Below, one piece after another: positions 56,495 through 64,000 of a DNA stretch of 64,000 nt (within the stretch, counting starts at the first letter, position 1; each line of letters opens with the position of its first letter). Where the stretch lies: the NCBI GenBank assembly GCA_965221845.1, contig OZ244919.1:1674001-1738000 (forward strand), written 5' to 3'. The DNA comes from JAJEFO01 sp965221845. GTDB taxonomy: Bacteria > Pseudomonadota > Alphaproteobacteria > Rhodobacterales > Rhodobacteraceae. Made by a program: the position numbers and the translations under genes. A model generated the notes under the pieces. The model was not told where the DNA came from. It did not search any database and saw only the letters and a program-made list of their open reading frames with translations.

Positions 56495-57841
56495 ATGCCC
56501 GCTTCCCCGGTTGACAGCACGATTTACGGCAGGCTCCTCGGTGACTCCGAGGTTGGAGGCCTGTTCACCGACGGCGCCGAAACCCGCGCCATGATGCTGG
56601 TCGAAGGCGCACTGGCGAAGGTGCAGGGCGAGCTAGGACTGATCCCGGAAACCTCTGCAGCGGCGATCCACAGGGCGTCGAGGGAATTGGAGCTTGATCC
56701 GGGGGCGCTCGCCTTGGGCGCGGCCGCAAATGCGGTCCCCGTGCCGGGATTCTTGGACGAGTTCCGGAAAGCCATGGAGGCGCCCGAACATGCCGACTGG
56801 CTGCATTGGGGGGCGACCAGCCAGGACATAATGGACACCGCCCTTGCACTGAGATTGCGACAGGCGCTCGCGATCATCGAGGGCCGGCTGCAAGCCGTGG
56901 CAGGCGCGCTCGGGAGCCTTGCGGAGGCGCATGCCGATCTTCCGATGACGGCGCGAACCTATGGGCAGGCCGCCGTCGTCACGACGTTCGGAGCGGTCGC
57001 CGCCAGCTGGGGGTCGCCCCTACTGCGGCACAGGGAACGTCTCCGGGAGGTGCGCTCCGGCGTGCAGCGGGTCAGCCTCTCGGGCGCTGCCGGAACGCTT
57101 TCCGGAATGGGCAAGAGAGGGCCGGAGGTCCGGGCCGCCCTTGCCCGGGAGCTGGACCTCCAGGATCCCGGCGCGAGCTGGCACTCCGCCCGGGACGGGC
57201 TGGCGGCTCTTGCCGGCTGGCTGGCCATCGTGACCGGATCGCTGGCCAAGATGGGCGAGGATCTCCTTGTCCTGACCCAGTCCGGCATTGACGAGATCAC
57301 GCTTGGCCAAGGGGGCGAATCGTCCACCATGCCGCAGAAGTCCAATCCTGTCGGCCCCTCCGTCCTGGCCGCGATAGCGCGCCAGGTCGCGGGTCTCGAC
57401 GGCGTCGTCCAGTCCGCGCTGCCGCACCGTCGGGAGCGGGACGGCGCGGCCTGGATCTCGGAATGGCTGAGCCTGCCTCAGGCAGTGATCCTGACCGCGC
57501 GGTCGCTGTCGGTCGCCGGAGAGACGCTCGAGCGGCTGACGCCCGACGGAGACGCAATGGCAAGCCATGTCGAGGCCACGGGCGGAACGGTCTTTGCAGA
57601 GGCGCTCAGCCTTGCTCTCGTGCGGGACATGCCGCGAGACGAAGCCCGGGCCGCAACGAGGGCGCTCGTCGCAGACGCGCGCAAGACCGGGCGCACGCTG
57701 GCGCAAGTGGCGGCAGAAGCGCATCCCGGCCTTGACGTGAAGAGCCTGTTTCGCCCGGAAAGACAGGTCGGCACGGCGCCAGCCGAGGCGCGGGCGTTCG
57801 CGCGTGCGGCCGCGCGCGCGGGGGGGAGAGGAGGCGAATGA
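56495..57841 (+). CDS. pcaB: 3-carboxy-cis,cis-muconate cycloisomerase
   Basis: Cyclises the ring-cleavage product to gamma-carboxymuconolactone. A 448-residue member of the fumarase/aspartase superfamily: HWGATSQDIMDTALALRLRQ, TYGQAAVVTTFG, and the signature ESSTMPQKSNPVGPSV. It is coupled to the next (broken) gene by ATGA. No LysR-type pcaQ regulator is present in the window. Confidence 0.94.
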   Translation: MPASPVDSTIYGRLLGDSEVGGLFTDGAETRAMMLVEGALAKVQGELGLIPETSAAAIHRASRELELDPGALALGAAANAVPVPGFLDEFRKAMEAPEHADWLHWGATSQDIMDTALALRLRQALAIIEGRLQAVAGALGSLAEAHADLPMTARTYGQAAVVTTFGAVAASWGSPLLRHRERLREVRSGVQRVSLSGAAGTLSGMGKRGPEVRAALARELDLQDPGASWHSARDGLAALAGWLAIVTGSLAKMGEDLLVLTQSGIDEITLGQGGESSTMPQKSNPVGPSVLAAIARQVAGLDGVVQSALPHRRERDGAAWISEWLSLPQAVILTARSLSVAGETLERLTPDGDAMASHVEATGGTVFAEALSLALVRDMPRDEARAATRALVADARKTGRTLAQVAAEAHPGLDVKSLFRPERQVGTAPAEARAFARAAARAGGRGGE

Positions 57842-58294
57842 GCCGGGTCAGGGCTGCCGTCTGCCGCCCGTTCGGAGAGCCTCTGGCCGCCGCGCGGCTC
57901 GAGCCCCTGCCGCCGGGCGTGGGCGAGGTGGCGATCGGGGCCTGCGCAGCCTGTCGCCCGAACATCGCCTTCGTCGCGGCGGGCGCTACGCCTGCCTTCG
58001 ACGGTGCGCCATCGCTGCTGGCACCGGACAGGCGGGTCGTTCTTGCCAGGATCTCCCCGTCTGGCGAACCGGCCTCGTACAGGCCGGACATCGACGCAAG
58101 CGCCGGGCAGACGCCGCTCGGCGCAAAGACTGGCAACACGGTGCCCGCCCGAAAAATTCCCCGGCTGGCCGGGCTGTGCCTGCAAGGCCGCCTGAAGCTT
58201 GACGAGCTGACCGCGGGACGGTAGCGCCTTGACCCGGTCGACGAGGCGATTACGGGCACGAAGACGGGAAGGGCCCGGCGAGACGCCATCGCTT
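57838..58294 (+). pseudogene. Zinc-type alcohol dehydrogenase, gutted
   Basis: The first ~42 codons match the start of a medium-chain dehydrogenase (RAAVCRPFGEPL, CAACRPNIAF in place of CHSD). The frame then jumps to the C-terminal part (VAAGATPAFDGAPSLLAPDR, VVLARISPSGEP, ARKIPRLAGLCLQGRLKLDE), so roughly 200 internal residues, with the cofactor-binding core, are missing. An in-frame TAG at 58222-58224 replaces a Tyr codon in GR-Y-RLD, after which homology continues (RLDPVDEAITGTKTGRARRD). It is the last gene of the pca operon and is certainly non-functional. Confidence 0.75.
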
Positions 58295-58470
58295 TCCGCA
58301 GTCTGCACCGGCCTGGTCGAATGCCGGTTCGCCTGCATGCCTGACGGATCCGCCAGGTCACGCGCTCGGGATCTTCAGCAAGGCGGCGAATTCCGCGGAT
58401 GCATGACGTCCATCCGGCAGCCGGCGCGAGCAGCGAACACGGCCCTGCCGCTCCCCGGCCCGGGAAGCCG

Positions 58471-60930
58471 CTATTCCATCGTGTAGCCGAGCGCACGATA
58501 GCCGGCACGCCGCTTGGCCGCCATCCTTGACAGGACAGGCACGCAACTGTCGACGTAATCGACCACGAGAACGTCCTTCTTCCCCTCATGCCGCCTATGA
58601 AGCCTGCCCACATATTGCGCCAGCGTGCCTTTCCAGGCGATCGGCATTGTCAGGAACAAAGTGTCAAGGCGAGCGTCATCGAAGCCCTCTCCAATGTAGC
58701 GACCCGTGGCGAGGACCAGCCGTTCCTCGTCGTCGCCGACCTTCAGAGCGGCATGCGCGGCATTGCGTTCACTTGCGGACATGCCGCCACGGAGCACGAC
58801 GACGTTCCTTGCGAACTTCGAGAACCTCAGCCGAAGGCGCTCGAGATGGTCCTTGCGCTCGGTCAGGACGATCGGCGACCTGTTTGCCTCCAGCGACTTC
58901 AGCACGTCATCGAAGATCAGGTCATTTCGACCGTCGTCCTTCGCGAGAGCGGCATGGATCGCCGGCATCGTGGGGCGTTCGGCCATGGCCAGCTTCTCAG
59001 GCAGCCTGAACGTCGTGCAACGCTCCCGGGCGCGATGCCGGAGGCCGCTTTCGGCCGCATGCGATCTTGCATCCACGCGATGACGCACAGGCCCGCACTG
59101 CATGAACATGACGGGATGATGCCCGTCCTTTCGAGTGACGGTCGCGGACAGTCCGGTGACGTAGCGTGCCCTCGACCTTCGGGCGACGAGTTCAAAGCTC
59201 GCGGCGGAGATGTGATGACATTCATCCACGATCAGATGACCGTAGTCGGCAACGATGTCATCCACCTCGCCCTTGCGGACCAGACTCTGGATCAGCGCAA
59301 CGTCGATCACGCCGGTCGGCCTGCGCTTTCCGGATCCTATGGTGCCGATCTGCTTCGGATCGATCTGGAGAAAGGACCCCAGACGCTCGACCCACTGGCT
59401 GAGAATTTCCCGGCGATGGACGAGGACCAGGGCATTGCAGGCGCGGCGCGCGACAAGGGCTGCGGCCACGACGGTCTTGCCGAAAGCGGTCGTGGCCGCA
59501 AGCACGCCGTTGTCGTGTCTCGCCAGGTCATCGAAGGCACGCGCCTGCCGCTGGCGCATTTGCCCGCGGAACCGAACCGTCTCCGGCAGCGGAGTCCCGG
59601 CTGCGCGCAGGTCTTCCAGATCGACGCTTGCGCCATGGTCGGACAGGAACCCGACGGCGGCGTCGAGACAGCCGCGCGGCAAGGCGATGCTCCGGGGATG
59701 CAGCTCGGCGCAGGACACGATCCGGGGCTTGCGGAGTGTCGACAGCCGCATCGCCTGCGCACGATGGTACTCGGGATTCGGAAACGCGGCCAGACGCACC
59801 AGCCGGGCAACGACGGCGGAAGGAAGCCCCCTTCGGTCGACATAGACCTGGTCTGCGACCGTCACCTTCACCCTTTGCGGCAATCTCGCCTCAAGGCGGC
59901 GCGAAGCGGCGCGGCGCGATGGCGGCATTTTCCAGGGCTCATCCGCATGCTCTTCGTCCACGTGCGTCCGGACGCCCAGAACCCGCCCGGAGAATTCCGC
60001 AGCCTCGGCGAGACCGGAAACGGTTTCGGCAGACAGTCGAGACAAGGATGACAGGTAGGCCCACTGGTCCTCGTGGGGACGCAGGTCCGCGCCCACAAAG
60101 ACGCTGTTGCCGGCCTTGCGCGCATTGTGCTGGAGCGGCAGGGCGATCAGGTTGCCGAAGCCGCCGAGCGGCATGGCGTCCTGGCTCGGGAACAGGCGGT
60201 CGTAGGAGGCGAAGCCGATCTCGGGCCGCCTGTCCATCGCTTCCGTGATCAAGACCGACCCAAGCTGACGCGCGACCCGGGCCGGCACCGGTTCCGAAAA
60301 GAAGATCCAGACATGGCCTCCATTTCCGGATCTCGATCGTTCCAGCGCCGCAGGCACCGCCTTTGCTGCGCAGGCCTCGATCAGCGCGCTGGCGTCATCC
60401 TCCCATGACTCCTTGTCAAGATCGATCGCCAGGAACCGGCATGTGCCGTCCTGCAGCAGGGGATAGACTCCGGCGACGAAGCTTCCGTCCCTGCCCCCAC
60501 GCAGGTGCCTTTCGATGACGTGAGCATCCGGGGGAATGAATTTCTGATGCGGGCATTCGCCGCATTTGACCTCCGGCTTGCCGCAGGTGCCCCTGACCCA
60601 TTCATTGAAGCAAGCGGGCGAATATCCGGATCGGCCGCTTCGGCTGCTTTCCCACCGCACAGGAAACACGTCGGGCCGGCCGGCGAAAAGACGGCGGAAC
60701 AGCTCGATTTTCTCACGCGGCGGCGAGCCTTTCGTGACAGGGGCTTTCCTGGTGGCAGGTCCATTCGCCGCCGAGGCTCGTTCGGACGCCAGCCGGGCCT
60801 CGAGGGCTTCCAGCTCGCGGCGAAGCTGTCGTCTTTCGGCGTCCAGGCTGGCCAAACGTCCCCGGACTCTGGCCAGATCCTCGGCTGCAGTGCCCCGGCC
60901 GTCCAATTTCGGTTTCCGTCCATGCCGCAT
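58471..60930 (-). CDS. TOTE-type archaeo-eukaryotic primase fused to SF2 helicase
   Basis: An 819-residue protein with several parts: a coiled coil (~15-55), a Cys-rich element (Cys107, 116, 123, 126), and an archaeo-eukaryotic primase domain (FLAIDLD with Asp170/Asp172; SGNGGHVWIFF with His206). An SF2 helicase follows with ATTAFGKT (~479-486), IVDECHH, SATVTRKDG, and a C-terminal lobe ATGRYIGEGFDD, QYVGRLHR. This pattern matches the TOTE conflict-system primase-helicase. The start at 60930 is preferred; another ATG at 60945 is in frame. It stands alone; no companion nuclease is beside it. Confidence 0.82.
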   Translation of the reverse strand: MRHGRKPKLDGRGTAAEDLARVRGRLASLDAERRQLRRELEALEARLASERASAANGPATRKAPVTKGSPPREKIELFRRLFAGRPDVFPVRWESSRSGRSGYSPACFNEWVRGTCGKPEVKCGECPHQKFIPPDAHVIERHLRGGRDGSFVAGVYPLLQDGTCRFLAIDLDKESWEDDASALIEACAAKAVPAALERSRSGNGGHVWIFFSEPVPARVARQLGSVLITEAMDRRPEIGFASYDRLFPSQDAMPLGGFGNLIALPLQHNARKAGNSVFVGADLRPHEDQWAYLSSLSRLSAETVSGLAEAAEFSGRVLGVRTHVDEEHADEPWKMPPSRRAASRRLEARLPQRVKVTVADQVYVDRRGLPSAVVARLVRLAAFPNPEYHRAQAMRLSTLRKPRIVSCAELHPRSIALPRGCLDAAVGFLSDHGASVDLEDLRAAGTPLPETVRFRGQMRQRQARAFDDLARHDNGVLAATTAFGKTVVAAALVARRACNALVLVHRREILSQWVERLGSFLQIDPKQIGTIGSGKRRPTGVIDVALIQSLVRKGEVDDIVADYGHLIVDECHHISAASFELVARRSRARYVTGLSATVTRKDGHHPVMFMQCGPVRHRVDARSHAAESGLRHRARERCTTFRLPEKLAMAERPTMPAIHAALAKDDGRNDLIFDDVLKSLEANRSPIVLTERKDHLERLRLRFSKFARNVVVLRGGMSASERNAAHAALKVGDDEERLVLATGRYIGEGFDDARLDTLFLTMPIAWKGTLAQYVGRLHRRHEGKKDVLVVDYVDSCVPVLSRMAAKRRAGYRALGYTME

Positions 60931-61189
60931 CTTCCGCTCAAGCATACAAGGGGAACGGTCTCCATGTAAGCGCTTGCGGACAAGAGCGTCGAACGGGCAG
61001 TGCCGGCGCTTGCTCCGGCCATGCGGCTCGCAACCACCCGGCCACCCCGCTTGAAATCTTTCGGGCGGCATCTCGAGACCACGCTTCATGCGCAAGCACA
61101 ACGGATCGGTCGATGCCGGAAAGTCCGCGCCGCTGGCAGCCGAGCCCGAGATCCGAAGAAGGGCCGCAGCCATGGCGCGGCCCGACTCG

Positions 61190-61440
61190 GCGGTCTCGCG
61201 CCTTCGCCTGTCATCCTCGCCAACCTCTCGGCCCACAAGCCCGCCCGGGTCCATGCCTGGCTGAATGATCACCCGAACCGGTCCTTCCGCTTCACGCCGA
61301 CGTCGGCGTCGTGGACGGACGCGGTGGAGGGCTTCTTCTCGAAACCGGCCCGCCAGCGGCTGAAGAGCGCCGTCCTCGACTCCCTCGACGCGTGCGTCGC
61401 GGCGTGGAAGCGGGGCCACCGGAGGCTGCAAGGAATGGAT
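61190..61440 (+). pseudogene. IS630-family transposase remnant, C-terminal part
   Basis: The frame reads PVILANLSAHKPARVHAWL, then RSFRFTPTSASWTDAVEGFF. This is the end of an IS630/Tc1 DDE domain (normally DN..THK...V..WL, then HFTPTSASWLNQVERFF); here the catalytic Asp site reads AN and the Glu is in VEGFF. No start, no N-terminal part and no element ends are seen. It sits directly upstream of rnpA, in the place where rpmH is expected. Confidence 0.7.
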
Positions 61441-61633
61441 AATGAATCAGACCATCGATTGATAGATGCCGGGCGGCGCGTCGGGCACGTCCCGGCGGGC
61501 CGCCCTGCCGTGCGACACGCCCGCCGCTGCCGTTCTGGACGTTCATGCCCTTCACGCTCCTGGCCAGCCATTCAGACCCTCAAGCCCCCCCCCCTTCCGC
61601 TGACGGCAATCGGGACATACATTTCCGATCACA

Positions 61634-61981
61634 ATGCAGACCGACAGCCTCATCATGCTCAAAAGACGCGCGGACTACCTCAGGACGGCCGCAGGCGTGC
61701 GTCGCGTCACGCCCGGATTCGTCCTCCAGGTCCGGAGCCGTGACGAGGATGAGCCTGGCGGCATTCGAGTCGGATTCACTTGCTCGAAGAAAGTGGGAAG
61801 TGCCGCAGCCCGCAATCGCGCCAAGAGGAGGCTTCGCGAAGCGGCACGCCTGACATTGCCGAGGCACGGCCGGAACGGATTCGACTACGTCCTTGTCGGA
61901 CGCCGCAATGCGACGGCCGGCCGGGACTTCGCGACAATGCTCGAAGACTTGAAACACGCTCTGGCAGAGGTTCACAAGTGA
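61634..61981 (+). CDS. rnpA: Ribonuclease P protein component
   Basis: The protein subunit for tRNA 5' processing. 115 residues; LKRRADYLRTAAGVRRVTPG, RVGFTCSKKVGSAAARNRAK (RNR motif) and RRLREAAR are diagnostic. It may start at 61634 or at a Met seven codons later. rpmH, which normally lies just upstream, is not found; an IS630 remnant is there instead. It overlaps yidD (GTGA). Confidence 0.95.
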   Translation: MQTDSLIMLKRRADYLRTAAGVRRVTPGFVLQVRSRDEDEPGGIRVGFTCSKKVGSAAARNRAKRRLREAARLTLPRHGRNGFDYVLVGRRNATAGRDFATMLEDLKHALAEVHK

Positions 61982-62202
61982 GTCCGCTTGCCCGGGTTCT
62001 GGCCCTGGCAGTCCAGGCGTACAGGCTGACACTCAGTCCCTGGATCGGGCATCATTGCCGCTTTCAGCCCACGTGTTCCGCCTACGCGCTTGAGGCGCTT
62101 GCCAGGCACGGCGGCCTCAAGGGAAGCCTGATGGCGTTCAAACGCGTTCTCCGATGCCATCCATGGGGTGGATCGGGGGTCGACAACGTGCCCGATCCGT
62201 GA
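61978..62202 (+). CDS. yidD: Membrane protein insertion efficiency factor YidD
   Basis: A 74-residue amphipathic protein: LTLSPWIGHHCRFQPTCSAY, CRFQPTCSAYALEALARHG, GSLMAFKRVLRCHPWGGSG. The start is GTG overlapping the rnpA stop. yidC, its usual downstream partner, does not follow; 62203-62877 (675 bp) shows no recognisable gene. Confidence 0.94.
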   Translation: MSPLARVLALAVQAYRLTLSPWIGHHCRFQPTCSAYALEALARHGGLKGSLMAFKRVLRCHPWGGSGVDNVPDP

Positions 62203-62877
62203 TTGGCTGGCGCCCGGAATCTCGAACCGCAACGGCCATCACTCGCGAAAGCGCGCGGCGCCGGTTCCAAGCCTGCGCGGACATCGCCGGGATTGCGCGC
62301 TGGTCCTCACGGCTTGCGGCGACACGCGTTCAGCATGAAAGCCGCCTCAATGCAGCACGACAAGGCCGCTCACGCGTTCTGGACCTCACGAGAACGCTCG
62401 TGCAGTCCCACTCCCGCGACACCCGGGCGGCAATGCAGCTTGATCGGGAAGCGGGAGCCGGGGCGCTCGGGCGAAACGGCAATCGTGGCCCTCTGGGATC
62501 GCAGTCGCGCACGCCGTGGCGCATCGCTGGCCGGAAACAACGCCGTGCCTGAGGCTTTGCAGGCCGCCCGTCCTGATCTCGTGACGCGGGAACGCGGCAA
62601 CGAGGGACGTCGAGTGGCATCCCGCGCCGCGCTTGACGTGGATGCAGCTCGATCACGCAGCGCGGCACGGCCGGGACAGACGGTCCGGCATCGACAATGT
62701 CATGGAGACATGCGCACGATCCAATTGGGGGAAGGGAAACTGCATGCCTGAAGAGCCCGGTCCCGTCGATCCCCGCCTGCAGCCGCGTGCCTGGACGTCA
62801 TGGGACGGCCTCGGGCAGATGCTCGTCGACTGCTGAACCGTGCTCGGGATGCGCAGGCAAGACTGGGAGCGAACGAG
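62203..62877. other. Stretch without a recognisable gene downstream of yidD
   Basis: Open frames exist but have no motif or good ribosome site, except a 30-codon frame at 62744-62836 preceded by a purine-rich site. This junction separates conserved rnpA-yidD from the accessory PLD gene. Confidence 0.4.
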
Positions 62878-64000
62878 ATGTCGAATCGCGCGAGAGGGCA
62901 AAAGGTCCGGGACGCCGACGCTCCCGAGCTGTTCGGGCCGGACGCCGAGTGGGCACCGACGCAGGTCCTCGATGCCCGGGCCCTCGGGGTGCGCCATTTC
63001 GATCTCCAGGAATTCGCCAGGTACCGGTGCATCCGGATCCTCACCTATTCGGCGAGCGTGCCGATGCTTGCCGCTCTGCTCGACCGCTTCGGAGATGCAA
63101 GCGTCGAAGTGGTGATGGGCCATGCGCGAACCGTGAACGACATGGCCGTGCTCGTTGCGCTGCAGACCGTCGCGATGGAGGATGTTCGCAAGGCGCTTCA
63201 GAGCGTTTCCGCATCGCGACGGGAAGAGATCCTCGGACGCATTCGCGACGGCAGGCTTCAGGTGCGGGTTGTCGAAGGGCAAGTCTCGCACGCGAAGATC
63301 TTCCTGCTTTCGGACGGGCCGGACGGAGTGCGCTCCGTGCTCGCCGGCTCGGCCAACTTCTCGACACCGGCCTTGCTCGGCGACCAGCACGAGGTGCTCA
63401 TGCGGTTCGACGACGATCTCGCCTGGGAGCACTTCGAGGGCCAGTATCGACGCGTCCGGGATCATGCGTCCGCCGAGATCCCGCTTGCAAGGCTCGCAGA
63501 GGACCGGCGCGATCCGGCAGATGGCATGTCACCGGTCGAAGCGCCGGTGCTCTCACCGGATCGCGGGTTGCAGATCATTCAGGTCGCGAAGCCGGCGGAG
63601 GTCGAGGAATCGGTCGAGCGGGGGCGTCGGGTGGAAAGGCTCTACGACATGGTGCTGCCGGCACTGCGCAAGGAAAGGCCGAAAACCGAAAGGATGACGG
63701 TCAGGCTGGACGACGCGACGCGCAAGCGTTTCTCCGGGATGATCCGGCGCCAGACCAGAGGCAAGGCCGCCATCCACCCGACCTTTTCGCTCGACCTGGA
63801 CAGGCGGCGCGCCACCGCCTGCGGGGCTGACTGGCCGCTCGACAGCGAGGACGGGAAGGCGGGCCGGGACGCCGCGGCGCTGACGTCCTTTTGGAACACC
63901 TATGACGAGGCCTTTCGCGGCGACGTCGGGAAATTGCAGCGGGACTATTTCGTCTTTCTGTGCTGGATGTTCTTCTCGCCGCTCATCTGCACCTTGCGCC
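62878..64000 (+). CDS. Large phospholipase-D-fold protein, N-terminal part
   Basis: The frame runs from the ATG at 62878 (GGGAGC upstream) past the window end; 374 residues are seen. A PLD/HKD nuclease-like domain has RCIRILTYSASVPMLAALLD, a helical insert, then SHAKIFLL with His138 and Lys140 and GSANFS with Asn160. The part from ~240 on (RVERLYDMVLPALRKERPKT ... FLCWMFFSPLICTLR) is a large second domain I do not recognise; related PLD proteins in mobile or defence regions, as I remember them, continue into a P-loop ATPase. The role is unknown; the nuclease fold is an inference from the motif. Confidence 0.6.
   Translation, partial: MSNRARGQKVRDADAPELFGPDAEWAPTQVLDARALGVRHFDLQEFARYRCIRILTYSASVPMLAALLDRFGDASVEVVMGHARTVNDMAVLVALQTVAMEDVRKALQSVSASRREEILGRIRDGRLQVRVVEGQVSHAKIFLLSDGPDGVRSVLAGSANFSTPALLGDQHEVLMRFDDDLAWEHFEGQYRRVRDHASAEIPLARLAEDRRDPADGMSPVEAPVLSPDRGLQIIQVAKPAEVEESVERGRRVERLYDMVLPALRKERPKTERMTVRLDDATRKRFSGMIRRQTRGKAAIHPTFSLDLDRRRATACGADWPLDSEDGKAGRDAAALTSFWNTYDEAFRGDVGKLQRDYFVFLCWMFFSPLICTLR

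Noticed and set aside
62203..62300. Possible tRNA on the minus strand (GGTTCGAGATTCC near a GGCGCC pair)
   Set aside because: The span between the pairing ends is only about 54 nt and no D- or anticodon arm forms.
62744..62836. 30-codon ORF with a purine-rich ribosome site
   Set aside because: Too short and without any motif; could be chance in a gene-free stretch.

Overview
The window is high-GC DNA (roughly two thirds G+C by eye) from an alphaproteobacterium, most likely of the order Rhodobacterales. The best pointers are a SAM/SAH-type riboswitch in front of metK (a motif known from Rhodobacterales), the block rsmB - heparinase-like - purH - lspA - DUF3035 lipoprotein with a divergent DUF1674 gene, a seven-iron ferredoxin followed by a CarD-type regulator, a Suv3-like helicase divergent from rpsD, and a pcaDCHG/pcaB set. 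Most genes are ordinary housekeeping genes, but the stretch is broken up by insertion sequences, their remnants and decayed genes.

Left part (1-22.2 kb). The 3' end of an IS5-family element (1-343) cuts off the last gene of a leftward operon: porin, surface lipoprotein, Slam-like outer-membrane translocator, truncated lipoprotein. Two pairs of an 8-bp motif lie upstream of the porin. Then come a small zincin protease, a short glutamyl-tRNA synthetase, a PfkB kinase, an ABC-2 exporter, rpsD, a Suv3-like helicase, a flavin monooxygenase with an NTF2-like N-terminus, fdxA, carD and a pair of M16 peptidases. A nest of mobile DNA (about 20.1-22.1 kb) holds a second, frameshifted IS5 copy inserted into a decayed IS4-like transposase. 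It sits between the M16 genes and the DUF3035-lspA-purH-heparinase-rsmB operon, which are usually neighbours.

Middle (22.2-47.2 kb). This part holds era with DUF1491, a TesA-like esterase divergent from a LolD/YbbP-like ABC exporter, the pxpB/pxpC 5-oxoprolinase pair, an alpha/beta hydrolase, and a long leftward series ybeY-corC-lnt-metK-cmk-rpsA-lepA. The dgoK-dgoA pair for 2-keto-3-deoxygalactonate breakdown follows. Several usual partners are missing beside these genes (rnc and recO at era, phoH at ybeY, ihfB at rpsA, rpmH and yidC at rnpA), which points to a rearranged chromosome.

Right part (47.2-64 kb) is accessory and eroded. It contains a 177-bp AT-rich element with perfect 24-bp inverted ends, a VOC protein, a 5'-truncated ISKra4 remnant, two related small membrane proteins, and an alpha/beta hydrolase coupled to a threonine dehydratase gene. 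That dehydratase is split by a full-length but frameshifted ISKra4-family element with a 9-bp target duplication, and it also carries an internal deletion. The protocatechuate branch follows (pcaD, pcaC, pcaH, pcaG, pcaB), ending in a gutted alcohol dehydrogenase pseudogene. Last come a TOTE-type primase-helicase, an IS630 remnant, rnpA-yidD, and the start of a large phospholipase-D-fold protein that runs off the window.
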